Shown: piece after piece, positions 34,671-43,573 of the stretch
How the letters are laid out: the number at the start of each line of letters is the position of its first letter
How positions within the stretch are numbered: the stretch's first letter is position 1
NCBI GenBank assembly: GCA_018266795.1
Contig: JAFDZV010000018.1
Location: 96,826-160,825, forward strand
Direction: 5' to 3'
Source of the DNA: Bacteroidota bacterium
GTDB lineage: Bacteria > Bacteroidota > Ignavibacteria > OLB7
DNA length: 64,000 nt
Position numbers and translations under genes: made by a program
The notes under the pieces: model-generated
The model's database searches: none
What the model was told of the DNA's origin: nothing
The model's input: only the letters and a program-made list of their open reading frames with translations

Positions 34671-35516
34671 ATGATATCCCATCGCTGCATCCGTCTCACC
34701 ATCTCAAGTTTCATGTACCTGCTGGCGGCCATTTGCGTTGTGCAAACGGCAACGGCGCAGACGATCGACCCTACGAAGTTTTCGGATCCGATTCACCCAA
34801 TTCAGGCGAAGCCTCGGATGTTGATAGGGCCGAGGCTCGGGATCAACAGAGACTACCACTCCGGCGGCTTCCACACGATCGAAGGCCTGGATTGTTCGAC
34901 GTTCACGTCGGGCTCGGGTTGGGGATATCTGTTCGGACTCACGGCGGAATTTTCCGGCGACAGAAGTTGGAGCATCGTGCCGGCGGTGACCTATGAGTCA
35001 CGCCCGGGAAACTTCCGGCAGTCGTTGCCAGATGTGATGGTTCTGCTGAACGAGGTTGCGGTCAACCAATCAGCGGTGGATGAATCGGATATCTCCTATC
35101 AGATCTTCAGTGCAGAGGCGTTGTTCAAACAGGAGGTCTGGGCGCCGGCCGAGGCCTTCCGTATGTCCGTGGCTGCAGGACCGGTTGCCAGCTATGTTGT
35201 CGGAGCGCGGAGTTCGCAGTATGAGGATCTGATCCAACCCGAGAATGCCCGGCTCATCAATCCCGATCCAGCCCGCTTCGGCGTGGGCAACAACGGCCGC
35301 CGCCTCATATACGCAGCCGACGTAGACATTCCCGGTCGTCACGCATGGAGGTTATCGTTGAAGGCGGGCATGCAGTTCGAAGTCGGCCTCTTCCACAATC
35401 AGATCATGATGTATCCGGGCGTGTTCTATGATTACGGCCTAACGGATGTCACAGGCAGCGAGAATTGGCGGCTCAACTCGATCCTGTTTCAGGTGGACTT
35501 CCGCCGCGCATTCTAG
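34671..35516 (+). CDS. Outer membrane beta-barrel protein, paralogue 2 of 4
   Basis: 281 residues, signal peptide (FMYLLAAICVVQTATAQ), GGAGG 7 nt before the ATG. Closest to paralogue 1: LIGPRLGINRDYHSGGF, GSGWGYLFGLTAEF, VTYESRPGNF, SDISYQIFSAEALFKQE, NNGRRLIYAADVDIPGR, MMYPGVFYDYGLT, and the same terminal VDFRRAF. Differs mainly in the exposed-loop region at about 80-95 and 190-205. Confidence 0.82.
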   Translation: MISHRCIRLTISSFMYLLAAICVVQTATAQTIDPTKFSDPIHPIQAKPRMLIGPRLGINRDYHSGGFHTIEGLDCSTFTSGSGWGYLFGLTAEFSGDRSWSIVPAVTYESRPGNFRQSLPDVMVLLNEVAVNQSAVDESDISYQIFSAEALFKQEVWAPAEAFRMSVAAGPVASYVVGARSSQYEDLIQPENARLINPDPARFGVGNNGRRLIYAADVDIPGRHAWRLSLKAGMQFEVGLFHNQIMMYPGVFYDYGLTDVTGSENWRLNSILFQVDFRRAF

Positions 35517-35720
35517 GCCCTTTGAATCCCGTTGGATGCTTCCACAACGTGCGTTATGTTCCGAAGGTCCTGAGACTCATCAGGATACTTTTGCCACTAG
35601 CGCGTACGCGTTCTCCGGCGTCATCGACAGAAGGAACACATTGTGCACGGCCGTTTCATTTCGGCAGTGATGTACCATGCGTTCACAATCCGAACCGAAC
35701 AATCTCATCGATGACGTATC

Positions 35721-36569
35721 ATGATCTCATCCCATGCCACGCGCGCAGTTGTGACATGCTTCTTCCTTGCACTGATCCTCGGAGTCTTTACACTCCATGC
35801 GCAACCACCGTCACCGGGCGGTGGGAGCGTGCTCGATAGTGAGGAGGTTCTGCCCCCCTATGTGGGAGTACGTATTGCTCCCGGGTATCATATGCAGACC
35901 GCGGCGCGCATCGCGGGTGCCGGTTGCGGCTGCGAGACCGAGGCCGAGAACAAGGTCGGCCTGGCAGTTGGCCTCTCGGCGCAGATCTCGCTTTCGAAGC
36001 GTTGGTATCTGCTCCCCGCCGTCACCTACGATTCGCGTCCAGGCGCCTTTCACGCGCCAATGGACACCAACAACCCGATGGTTCAGATCGAGTCCAACGG
36101 ATTCGATACTGTGCCGGGGAAGGCGCGGTCGGTAGTTGCGCGCACCACGCTGACCTATCGTGTGTTGAACTCGGAGCTGCTCCTTGGCATGCGCGTAACC
36201 TCGTTCGGCAGGGACGTCGATCTTGTTGCTGCGCTTGGCCCCGCAGTGGGCTACGTGGTCGGCAGCCGGGTAAGCCAACGCATCGATCTCGTGGATCCGG
36301 ATACGTTCCGTTTCGTGAACCCGGAAGGGCTGCCCGCCGATAACAACGGACGGACTCTGATCCTGATGGACGATAGTGAAACCCCGGCGCTCAATCGCCT
36401 TTGGCTATCCGCCAAGCTTGGGCTGCTCTGCAACGTGAGAGCCGTTGATGGCCGCTTCATGATATCGCCGGGCCTGTTCTATGATCTCGCCTTGACGAAC
36501 GTGACGAGCGTCGATGACTGGAAGGTCCATTCTCTGATGTTCCATCTCGACTTTCGCGGACGGTATTGA
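35721..36569 (+). CDS. Outer membrane beta-barrel protein, paralogue 3 of 4
   Basis: 282 residues, signal peptide (CFFLALILGVFTLHAQ). Most divergent copy: the glycine-rich start of the barrel is GVRIAPGYHMQT, followed by a cysteine-containing insert GAGCGCETEAE (about 66-76); then VTYDSRPGAF, FVNPEGLPADNNGRTLI and MISPGLFYDLALTNV. Ends in HLDFRGRY, with terminal Tyr in place of Phe. No Shine-Dalgarno is visible. Confidence 0.8.
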   Translation: MISSHATRAVVTCFFLALILGVFTLHAQPPSPGGGSVLDSEEVLPPYVGVRIAPGYHMQTAARIAGAGCGCETEAENKVGLAVGLSAQISLSKRWYLLPAVTYDSRPGAFHAPMDTNNPMVQIESNGFDTVPGKARSVVARTTLTYRVLNSELLLGMRVTSFGRDVDLVAALGPAVGYVVGSRVSQRIDLVDPDTFRFVNPEGLPADNNGRTLILMDDSETPALNRLWLSAKLGLLCNVRAVDGRFMISPGLFYDLALTNVTSVDDWKVHSLMFHLDFRGRY

Positions 36570-36984
36570 ACCTGGCGTTCCGACGGTGATGCACGAGATG
36601 ATGCGACGGGAGGCGATGAACGTGCGATGCCGGATCGAAGCTCCGCGGTGCTGCCGGATGATTGCGGGCGTTCCAATCCGGAGCCGCATCCTGATGATCC
36701 AATGGAATTGTCTGCGACCTTTCGTCGCCACAATTCCATTGCGACGTATTCCGTATCGCGGTGCGCGGTCCGGATGTGTTGTTTCGCCTGCACGCCGTCG
36801 GCACTGGATGATTGATTCGCTACCGCGTATCTTGCTCCGCCTCTCGTTGCAGGCGGCGGCTGCTCGAACGCTTCGGGCGAACGGTTGCACTGCGTGAATC
36901 CAACGGCATGGTTGTTCTCAATGTTCGCAAGGGTGCAGAGGCCCCGTACTCTCGGCGACGCGTTCATGGTATCAGGAGACCGCT
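36570..36984. other. 415-bp intergenic region with a long stem-loop
   Basis: Between barrel paralogues 3 and 4, with the compound hairpin at 36700-36741. Open frames are present but none resembles a protein family. Confidence 0.6.
36700..36741. other. Compound hairpin, AT-rich arms
   Basis: CAATGGAATTGT (36700-36711) and ACAATTCCATTG (36730-36741) form 12 perfect pairs; inside, GCGAC (36714-36718) and GTCGC (36724-36728) add 5 more around a CTTTC loop. In total 17 pairs with a 2+1 internal loop. It is 130 bp past the stop of barrel gene 3, with no T-run on either side. Confidence 0.75.
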
Positions 36985-37815
36985 ATGGCAGTGAAGCCGG
37001 TACGAATTACGGCGGCCATTCTTTTGCTGGTGCTCGGCGCGGCTCGGCTCGCGGCGCAGCAGGGGGCGGCGCTTTCCAATCCGCTCGGCGACGACAGGTT
37101 CAAGACGCGCGTGCTGATCGGACCCGTTGGCGGGATCGACATCAACAGCCACAGCGGTGGGTTTCGCGTGCTCCCGGGAGTGGACTGCCCATACTTTACC
37201 GATGGTTCCGGTTGGGGATATCTGTTCGGATTGACGGCCGAGATCCAGACCGCACGGACCTGGAGCATCATTCCACGCATCACATACGAATCCCGTCCGG
37301 GACATTTCCAGCAGCGGCTCGCGGATGCACAGGTGTACGTGCCGGATTCCGTCAACCCTCAGGTTGTTACCGAGGGTGTTTCGGCAACCTCCGACATCAC
37401 ATTCAAGTTCATCAACATGGAGGTGATGTACAGCCAGCAGCTCATCGAGGTGAGCCCGCGCTTCCGCATCAGCGCCGCAGCCGGGCCGTGCGTTGGATAC
37501 GTGCTCAGCGGGAAGATCACGCAGGTACAGGATCTGGAGGAGCCGTTGAATGCACAGTTCGTGAACCCGGACGGACTTCCAACGGAGAACAACAACAGGC
37601 GGCTGATCTACGCACGGGATCAGAAGATCAGCGGGCTTGCTCCGTTCCGCTTCTCATTGAAGGGCGGGCTCGCAGTTGAACTTGGGTTGTTCCATAACGA
37701 CTGGATCCTCTATCCCGGCATCTACTTCGACTACGGCCTCAACCAGGTGACGCGCAACGAGAACTGGAACCTGAACACGTTGATCTTCCAGCTCGAACTG
37801 CGCCACGCTCTGTAA
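36985..37815 (+). CDS. Outer membrane beta-barrel protein, paralogue 4 of 4
   Basis: 276 residues, signal peptide (ITAAILLLVLGAARLAAQQ), CAGGAG 9 nt before the ATG. It shares LIGPVGGIDINSHSGGF, GSGWGYLFGLTAEI, ITYESRPGHF, ENNNRRLIYARDQKISG and LYPGIYFDYGLNQV. Ends LELRHAL with a terminal Leu, so the C-terminal aromatic signal is lost; an aromatic-free terminus is tolerated in some barrels. The four copies lie on one strand within 4.2 kb. Confidence 0.8.
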   Translation: MAVKPVRITAAILLLVLGAARLAAQQGAALSNPLGDDRFKTRVLIGPVGGIDINSHSGGFRVLPGVDCPYFTDGSGWGYLFGLTAEIQTARTWSIIPRITYESRPGHFQQRLADAQVYVPDSVNPQVVTEGVSATSDITFKFINMEVMYSQQLIEVSPRFRISAAAGPCVGYVLSGKITQVQDLEEPLNAQFVNPDGLPTENNNRRLIYARDQKISGLAPFRFSLKGGLAVELGLFHNDWILYPGIYFDYGLNQVTRNENWNLNTLIFQLELRHAL

Positions 37816-37888
37816 CCGACAATCATTCACGCTCCACCGATCTGCAGTCGCGGAACTCGGCCGGCTCACGAATGTATCGCGCCTCCAG

Positions 37889-38590
37889 ATGGAGATCTCC
37901 TCTACTCATACGATTGAAGCAAGCATCCGAAGCGACTTCGATCGCATCGCCGCCGCAGGCGAGGAGCATTGGGACAACAACCGCCACTATCATTCCTATC
38001 TGCTCCGGCAATTGAAAGGCCGGTGTTCGCATGCGCTCGACGTTGGCTGCGGGAGCGGAATGTTTACGCGCGCTCTCGCTGCACGTGCGCAGCAGGTCAG
38101 CGGCTTCGATCTGTCGCCGGAGATGATAGGGCATGCTGAGACAGCATCGGCAATGTGCGGGAATGTCCGGTATTGCGTTGCGGACGTGATGACGATCCAT
38201 TTCCCTGTCGGCGGAGCTGGGTGCGTGGCCAGCATCGCCACGCTGCACCACCTTCCCATTCAGGATGCGCTCGCTAGAATGAAGGCAGCCGTGGCACCCG
38301 GCGGCGTGCTGCTCATTCTGGACCTGTATCGTGCGGAGACGATGATGGATCGGCTGGTGGGAGCTCCTGCTGCCTGCATGTCGATGTTGCTGCGCCTGCT
38401 CCATACGGGCCGGCTGCGTCCGCCACGTGCCGTCAGGCTTGCATGGCAGGCGCATGCGCGCAACGATCGTTATCCCACATTGGCGGAGATCCGGTCGATA
38501 TGCGCATGCGTGCTCCCCGGCGCGCGCGTGCGGAGGCATCTCCTCTGGCGTTACTCGATCGTCTGGAATGCTCCGGCCGATGGGGTTTGA
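37889..38590 (+). CDS. Class I SAM-dependent methyltransferase
   Basis: 233 residues. Motif I LDVGCGSGMFTRAL (about 50-63), acidic strand-2 residue in VSGFDLSPEM, YCVADVMTIHF (motif II) and GGVLLILDLYR (motif III). The substrate is not deducible; the fold resembles small-molecule methyltransferases of the UbiE type. It ends 10 bp short of the convergent HpnE-like gene. Confidence 0.85.
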   Translation: MEISSTHTIEASIRSDFDRIAAAGEEHWDNNRHYHSYLLRQLKGRCSHALDVGCGSGMFTRALAARAQQVSGFDLSPEMIGHAETASAMCGNVRYCVADVMTIHFPVGGAGCVASIATLHHLPIQDALARMKAAVAPGGVLLILDLYRAETMMDRLVGAPAACMSMLLRLLHTGRLRPPRAVRLAWQAHARNDRYPTLAEIRSICACVLPGARVRRHLLWRYSIVWNAPADGV

Positions 38591-38599
38591 ATAATGCGT

Positions 38600-39952
38600 T
38601 CAGCTCTGGATTGCCATGGCGGCGCGCCAGCCGCTGCGGACCGCTCCCTCGATCGTTGCCGGTAGATCCGTCGTTGTCCAGTCACCGGCCAGTACAAATC
38701 CGCCGTGATGCATCGACGTCCCTTCCCGCGCGCGCTGTGCCGCAGGGGTTGCTGCAAAAGTCGCCTGCTTCTCCTTGATCACCTGCGACTCCATCAATCG
38801 CGCCCCGGCCATCTCCGGGAACGCGCCCCGAAGCTCGCGATCCGCCGTAGCCACGATCAGCTCGATAGCAGTTGCGCTCTCCTCGAACGCAGCGCTGATT
38901 GTGCAGGAGAGCAGCCCCGGGAACATATCGTTCTGCGATCCATCGATGCGGCGCCGGTTGAACATCCACTGCACGTTCGTTCCGATCAACGCGGCGAACT
39001 CCGGCAGATTCGTCAATGGCCTGTCGTACCAGAGATAGAGCGAGACGATCGGCGCGTATCCCATGGCTCCATCCGCGGGGAGTCTCGAGACAGGCGGCGA
39101 GCCTGCTGGGAGCAGTGGACGCAGGGCCCGCTCCGGCAGCGCTGCAATGATTGTGCGGGCAACGATGGGCGGGCCGTCCTTCACGCCGATCTCGTACCGG
39201 GTCTGCGACCCTTCAACGTGCTCCGTGATCGACGTCACTGTCGTGCCGAGACGGATGCTTCCTCCATGCGCGGCGACGTATGCGTTTGCAGGCTCCAGGA
39301 GCCGGGAGAGCCCGGCTCGCGGGAACGCCAGGTGCGAGTCATCACCCCGGCCCAGGAATGCGAGACGCATGACATTGGCGAAGAGAAGTGCGGAGGCGTC
39401 CCGTGTGGGCGTGTTGAGCGTGGCAATGGCAATCGGATCCCAGATGCGTTGCTGTGTGTTCGTGCTCTGTCCGTGACGCACCAGATATTCCTGTACCGTC
39501 TCCTCGGCGCGCGGCGTACGAACCATGAGCGCCAGGCCGATGCGGACCAGGGCCGCGCGTTCCCGGAGCGACAGCGTTTGAAGACGCAGCATCCCGATCA
39601 ACACGTCGAGCGGTGAGGGGACGGCATTGGGTGCGTGCAGTAGTGAGCGGCGGCCGTCGGCATCGCGGAACTCCACCGAGAGCGTGGGTTGCAGGCGGAT
39701 CAGATTGCGTGTGCCGATTGTCTCGAGAAGGCGGAATGTGCCGTGATAGCAGCCCATCAGCAGGTGCTGGCCGTTGTCGATCTCGTCGCCCGTGCGCTCG
39801 TGAACAAACGATCGCACGCGGCCGCCGAGGTAGGGGCGCGACTCCAGAAGAATGGGAGGGATGCCGCGTGATACAAGTCCCACGGCGGCGGCTATGCCGG
39901 CCACGCCGCCACCAATCACCGCTACGGGATGAATGTCCGGGGGCTCGCTCAT
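38600..39952 (-). CDS. hpnE: HpnE-like FAD-dependent squalene/phytoene-type desaturase
   Basis: 450 residues. The N-terminal dinucleotide motif (VAVIGGGVAGIAAAVGL) and the second amine-oxidase motif SRPYLGGRVRSF are followed by DEIDNGQHLLMGCYHGTF, strongly characteristic of hydroxysqualene dehydroxylase HpnE, which with HpnC and HpnD converts farnesyl diphosphate to squalene for hopanoids. C-terminal FVLAGDWT binds FAD. HpnC/HpnD are not in the window, so a related carotenoid-type desaturase cannot be excluded. 7 bp downstream of the MTHFR fusion, so probably co-transcribed. Confidence 0.82.
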   Translation of the reverse strand: MSEPPDIHPVAVIGGGVAGIAAAVGLVSRGIPPILLESRPYLGGRVRSFVHERTGDEIDNGQHLLMGCYHGTFRLLETIGTRNLIRLQPTLSVEFRDADGRRSLLHAPNAVPSPLDVLIGMLRLQTLSLRERAALVRIGLALMVRTPRAEETVQEYLVRHGQSTNTQQRIWDPIAIATLNTPTRDASALLFANVMRLAFLGRGDDSHLAFPRAGLSRLLEPANAYVAAHGGSIRLGTTVTSITEHVEGSQTRYEIGVKDGPPIVARTIIAALPERALRPLLPAGSPPVSRLPADGAMGYAPIVSLYLWYDRPLTNLPEFAALIGTNVQWMFNRRRIDGSQNDMFPGLLSCTISAAFEESATAIELIVATADRELRGAFPEMAGARLMESQVIKEKQATFAATPAAQRAREGTSMHHGGFVLAGDWTTTDLPATIEGAVRSGWRAAMAIQS

Positions 39953-39959
39953 CGCCTTC

Positions 39960-41807
39960 TCACGCGTTCACTCCGCTCCTGAGGCCCGCTCGCTCCAGAA
40001 TCTCCACGATCATCTCGTTCTTCTTTCGCGGCGGCATTACATAGATGCCGGCGATACGATCGCGCATCGCCTGAATGCTCTCGAGAAACTCCACCGCAAC
40101 GGCAATACCCTCCGCCAATGAATCGTGCGCGGCGCGCATCCGCTGCTGTATGTGCTCCGGGATCTTCATGCCCGGCACTTCATGGTGCAGGAACTCCGCG
40201 TGCAGCGCACTGCGCAGCGGGATGATGCCCAGCATGATGGGAATGGCGAGATGCGCGGTCCGCTCGAGAAACGTTGCAAGCGCCGCAGCCTCGAACACCG
40301 GCTGCGTGAATGCAACGTTGGCGCCCTCGGCTACCTTCCGCTCGAGACGCCCGATCTCGCGATCGAGATCGTCGGCTACGGGATTGCACGCGCATGCGAT
40401 GAGAAAGTTGGTCCGTTCGCCAACGGGATTTCCCATCAGGTCGCTCCCTTCATTCATGCGATGCAGCGCGCGGATCAGGCCGATCGCGTCAACGTCGTAC
40501 ACCGACGTGGCGTACGGATAGTCGCCGATGTGCGCGGGATCGCCGGTCACGGCCAGAATGTTCCGCACTCCGAGCACATGCGCGCCAAGGAGCTCCGATT
40601 GCAGCCCCACCATGTTTCTGTCGCGGCACGCCATGTGCGTGATGCATTCCATGCCGGTTCGCTCGCGAATCAGATGGCTGATCGTGATGGAGTTCATGCG
40701 CAGCCGCGCTCGTGCGCCGTCCGAGATGTTCACGGCGTCGATTCCATGGCGGCCGAGATATTCGGCTCCCTCATACACCTCGCTCATGTCCAGCCCGCGG
40801 GGGATATCGAGCTCCACGGTCACGAGGAATTTGCGGCCCAGATTCCGTTGAAATGTGCTCGGCTGTGACTCCGGTTGCGGTTGGTCGAGCGCCGCGTCGC
40901 GCTGCTTCTTCGCCTTCAACACCGGAATGCCAACAGGCGTCTCCGCAATCGCCACGCTGATGGCGCGAACATGCTCCGGCATCGCGCCGCCATCCATGCC
41001 AATGATGGTGACGCCATTCTCCACAAGCACTCGCGCCGAGTTGGCAACGTATTCCAACGTTGCGTTGTACACCGGGTGCCCATCCACCAGCGTCGGGATG
41101 CCGATGTCCGGCTGAGCGGAGAGGATTGCGCCGGTGGCACCGTGCAACGATCGGACGATGCCCAGCATACGGTTCGGGCCAACGGTGCCGTTCGATCCGA
41201 TTGCCACCACGCCCTCGCGATGGAGCCGCTTGGCAACCTCGCGGGGGAATTCCGTGGCCAGCACCGCAGCGTCCTCGGGGAACGTCTTCTGCGCGATGAT
41301 CGGGATATCGCTCGAAATGTGCCGCGCCGCATGCAGCGCTATCTCCAACTCGTCAACATCGATGAACGACTTCAACAGAAGCAGATCGCAGTTGCCGTCA
41401 ACCAGCGCATGGATCTGCGTCATGAAGGCCTCTCGCACCTCCTCAGGCTGCAGCTTGCCGATGGGCGCGAGGAATTTGCCGATGGGGCCAACAACGCCGG
41501 CTACGAATGCACGGTTGAGCGAGGCCGTCCTGGCCAGCCAGACGCCCTTGCGATTGATCTCGTACACCTTGTCCTTCAGCTTGAACGCGTCCAGCGTGAT
41601 CGCGTTCGCACGGCGCGTGTTTGCCTGGATGATCTCGGCGCCCGCATCGATGAACTCGCCGTGGATCTGCTCCACGAGAAGCGGGTTCTTCAGGTTGTAG
41701 AGTTCAACGGGACTTTCATCGTACCCGCGCGAGCGCAGCACGGCCTCGATCGAGCCGTCGATCACGATCGGGCGTTGTTGGAGACGTTCGAGGAATCTGG
41801 AGTTCAT
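39960..41807 (-). CDS. MTHFR fused to a homocysteine methyltransferase domain lacking zinc cysteines
   Basis: 615 residues from ATG 41807. Residues about 1-300 are a homocysteine S-methyltransferase TIM barrel; residues about 325-610 are methylenetetrahydrofolate reductase (MetF) with VTVELD, THMACRDRN (390-398) and ILAVTGDP (417-424). The layout is that of YitJ-type bifunctional enzymes. The three zinc cysteines are gone: the usual NC is N206-G207 in AIGSNGTVGPNRML, and the usual GGCCGTTPEH is GMDGGAMPEH (270-279), with D272-G273 where the two Cys stand. Homocysteine methylation by the known mechanism is therefore unlikely; the reductase half looks intact. Confidence 0.9.
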   Translation of the reverse strand: MNSRFLERLQQRPIVIDGSIEAVLRSRGYDESPVELYNLKNPLLVEQIHGEFIDAGAEIIQANTRRANAITLDAFKLKDKVYEINRKGVWLARTASLNRAFVAGVVGPIGKFLAPIGKLQPEEVREAFMTQIHALVDGNCDLLLLKSFIDVDELEIALHAARHISSDIPIIAQKTFPEDAAVLATEFPREVAKRLHREGVVAIGSNGTVGPNRMLGIVRSLHGATGAILSAQPDIGIPTLVDGHPVYNATLEYVANSARVLVENGVTIIGMDGGAMPEHVRAISVAIAETPVGIPVLKAKKQRDAALDQPQPESQPSTFQRNLGRKFLVTVELDIPRGLDMSEVYEGAEYLGRHGIDAVNISDGARARLRMNSITISHLIRERTGMECITHMACRDRNMVGLQSELLGAHVLGVRNILAVTGDPAHIGDYPYATSVYDVDAIGLIRALHRMNEGSDLMGNPVGERTNFLIACACNPVADDLDREIGRLERKVAEGANVAFTQPVFEAAALATFLERTAHLAIPIMLGIIPLRSALHAEFLHHEVPGMKIPEHIQQRMRAAHDSLAEGIAVAVEFLESIQAMRDRIAGIYVMPPRKKNEMIVEILERAGLRSGVNA

Positions 41808-41998
41808 AGGGATTGCGCAAGTTACGAAGAACTTCCGCAGCATGCGGGGAGCGCTGTAGGAGCCGTGGTTACAGGCAGCAGTGATGAGGGCCGTTGTCGT
41901 GCGGGGACGCGGGGCGAAGAAGGTAGTATCGCGGTTCCTTCGATCCCAGGCAGCGCTTCGGTACGGGCAGGTTCTGCAGCGCCGCTCCGTTCCTGCGT

Positions 41999-42310
41999 CT
42001 AGTGAAACTTCTTGATATAATCGAAGAGCAGATGCCGCGAGGCTTCGTCGATCTCGGGGAACTTCGGCATCACACTGGGACCCGTGTTGAGCGTGCTGTC
42101 CAGAACCTGAAAGGAGCCGGGCCAGTTGCGCAAATCGCGTGCGATGGTATCGCTTGGCTGGCCATTCAGGCCGTGGCAGCCGGCGCAGTTGGTAAGCCAC
42201 AGCTTTGCGGCAACGTCCTGTTCCACCTTTGCCTGCGGGCTGGGATCGACCAGGGCGCAGCCGGGCGCGAGGAGAAGGAGCAGCACCGCGAACGGAAGCA
42301 AGCGTTTCAT
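41999..42310 (-). CDS. Small class I c-type cytochrome
   Basis: 103 residues from ATG 42310 with GGAG 8 nt upstream. The signal peptide (AVLLLLLAPGCA) might be a lipoprotein signal, although the lipobox is imperfect. The haem-attachment motif is C42-A-G-C45-H46; a likely axial methionine is in SVMPKF (about 82). One haem, periplasmic. It lies 46 bp downstream of a sulfite-oxidase-family gene, the arrangement of SorAB-like sulfite:cytochrome c systems, so it is probably that enzyme's electron acceptor. Confidence 0.88.
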   Translation of the reverse strand: MKRLLPFAVLLLLLAPGCALVDPSPQAKVEQDVAAKLWLTNCAGCHGLNGQPSDTIARDLRNWPGSFQVLDSTLNTGPSVMPKFPEIDEASRHLLFDYIKKFH

Positions 42311-42356
42311 GGATTCTCCGATCTTCATCGTACAGTTCAATGCACGGAAATTGGAA

Positions 42357-43484
42357 TCAACGTACGGTGACATTGTAGGTCGTCACGCCGGTCTTGCCGT
42401 CGAAGGGATTGCCGTCAACCTCCGGCTGCGCGTTGCCCGCCGAATCGGTGGCGCGAACCGAGACAGCATGATTGCCCGCCGGAGCATCCCAGACGAATCG
42501 CCACTTGGTCCATACCGAACGGAACGGGAACGGAGTGCCCTCCGCGATCTGCTTGATCGTGGTCGGCAGCGGCGTCTCCGCCGAAAGCTCCGACAGGGCA
42601 ACAATCTCGGCCGCCTTGTAGCTGCCGCCGTCGATCCGTACCTCCACCGCGTTCACCGGTGCGGATCCGCTGACAGCGTAGCCGCTGATCTCCACCTTCC
42701 CGGCGGAAAGTGCCGTCCCCTCGCGAATCACCGTGGAGCGGCTGTTGACGGAGATGATGCCGTCATCCACATATCCCTGATCCTGATACGTACCGAACTC
42801 CACATCGAACTTCGTGGCCTGTATGCGAGTGAGCCACTTTACGTTCTTGTAGCCGTAGCCTTCCTGTATGATCAAACGGATCGGATGTCCGTGATCAGGC
42901 GTCAGCGGAATGCCGTTCATCCTGTAGACGAGAAGCGGCTGAAGCAGGCCCTGGGCATCTCCGTTGATGATGCGATCGTACTTGATGTTGTTGGTGAATC
43001 CATCGGCACCATAGAAGAGCAGGCGCAGTACGGCGGGATTCACCTCCGCCTGATCCAGAAAGAACTTGAGCGGCACGCCGGTCCAGTACGCGTTCCCCAT
43101 GAAGCCGGTTGGTGTAAGCTTCAGAGGACTTTCGAGCACACACTGAATCGTCTTCAGTATCGTCACCTCGTTGCCCGCCTGTGCTGCGGTGATGACGTCG
43201 TTGTAGGTAATCGTCATCGGCTTGCCAACGTCGCCCGCGGCAAATCCTTCGATCTTCAACTGCCACGTATCCTGACTCAGACTTGGTTGAGCCCACTGCG
43301 AGATACTCCCCTGCCCGCCGTTCTGAACGAAGAAGAGATCGATGGGGGTGAGAAACGGTGCACCGGATGCACCCAACGGGGTGACGCTGTAGTCCTCGCA
43401 GCCGTTGACAAGCGATGCGAATGCCACACCAACGATGCCGGCGCCGCCGAGCTTCATGAATGTTCTACGATCGATTCCCATCAT
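42357..43484 (-). CDS. Molybdopterin sulfite-oxidase-family oxidoreductase
   Basis: 375 residues from ATG 43484 (43481 also possible). Twin-arginine signal: D5-R-R-T-F-M-K, hydrophobic run, then a lipobox-like VNGC, so probably exported folded by Tat and possibly lipid-anchored. The molybdenum-ligating cysteine is C115 in TIQCVLE, followed by GNAYWTGVPLKFFLD, typical of SorA-like enzymes; the C-terminal (about 275-375) is the Mo-co dimerisation Ig-like domain. With the neighbouring cytochrome c it may oxidise sulfite or a related substrate; the specific substrate is not proven. Confidence 0.88.
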   Translation of the reverse strand: MMGIDRRTFMKLGGAGIVGVAFASLVNGCEDYSVTPLGASGAPFLTPIDLFFVQNGGQGSISQWAQPSLSQDTWQLKIEGFAAGDVGKPMTITYNDVITAAQAGNEVTILKTIQCVLESPLKLTPTGFMGNAYWTGVPLKFFLDQAEVNPAVLRLLFYGADGFTNNIKYDRIINGDAQGLLQPLLVYRMNGIPLTPDHGHPIRLIIQEGYGYKNVKWLTRIQATKFDVEFGTYQDQGYVDDGIISVNSRSTVIREGTALSAGKVEISGYAVSGSAPVNAVEVRIDGGSYKAAEIVALSELSAETPLPTTIKQIAEGTPFPFRSVWTKWRFVWDAPAGNHAVSVRATDSAGNAQPEVDGNPFDGKTGVTTYNVTVR

Positions 43485-43573
43485 CACCGTGGATCGTTGT
43501 TGGGCGCATTGTGCGCATGGCCGTTTCGAGTAACTGCGTTCGGGTTCCGGGTGCACATGTCTCGGCGGCGTGC

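Noticed and set aside
41808-42200. Longer start for the MTHFR fusion, up to 42200
   Set aside because: The added residues overlap the cytochrome c gene antiparallel frame region and have no homology; the family N-terminus begins at ATG 41807.
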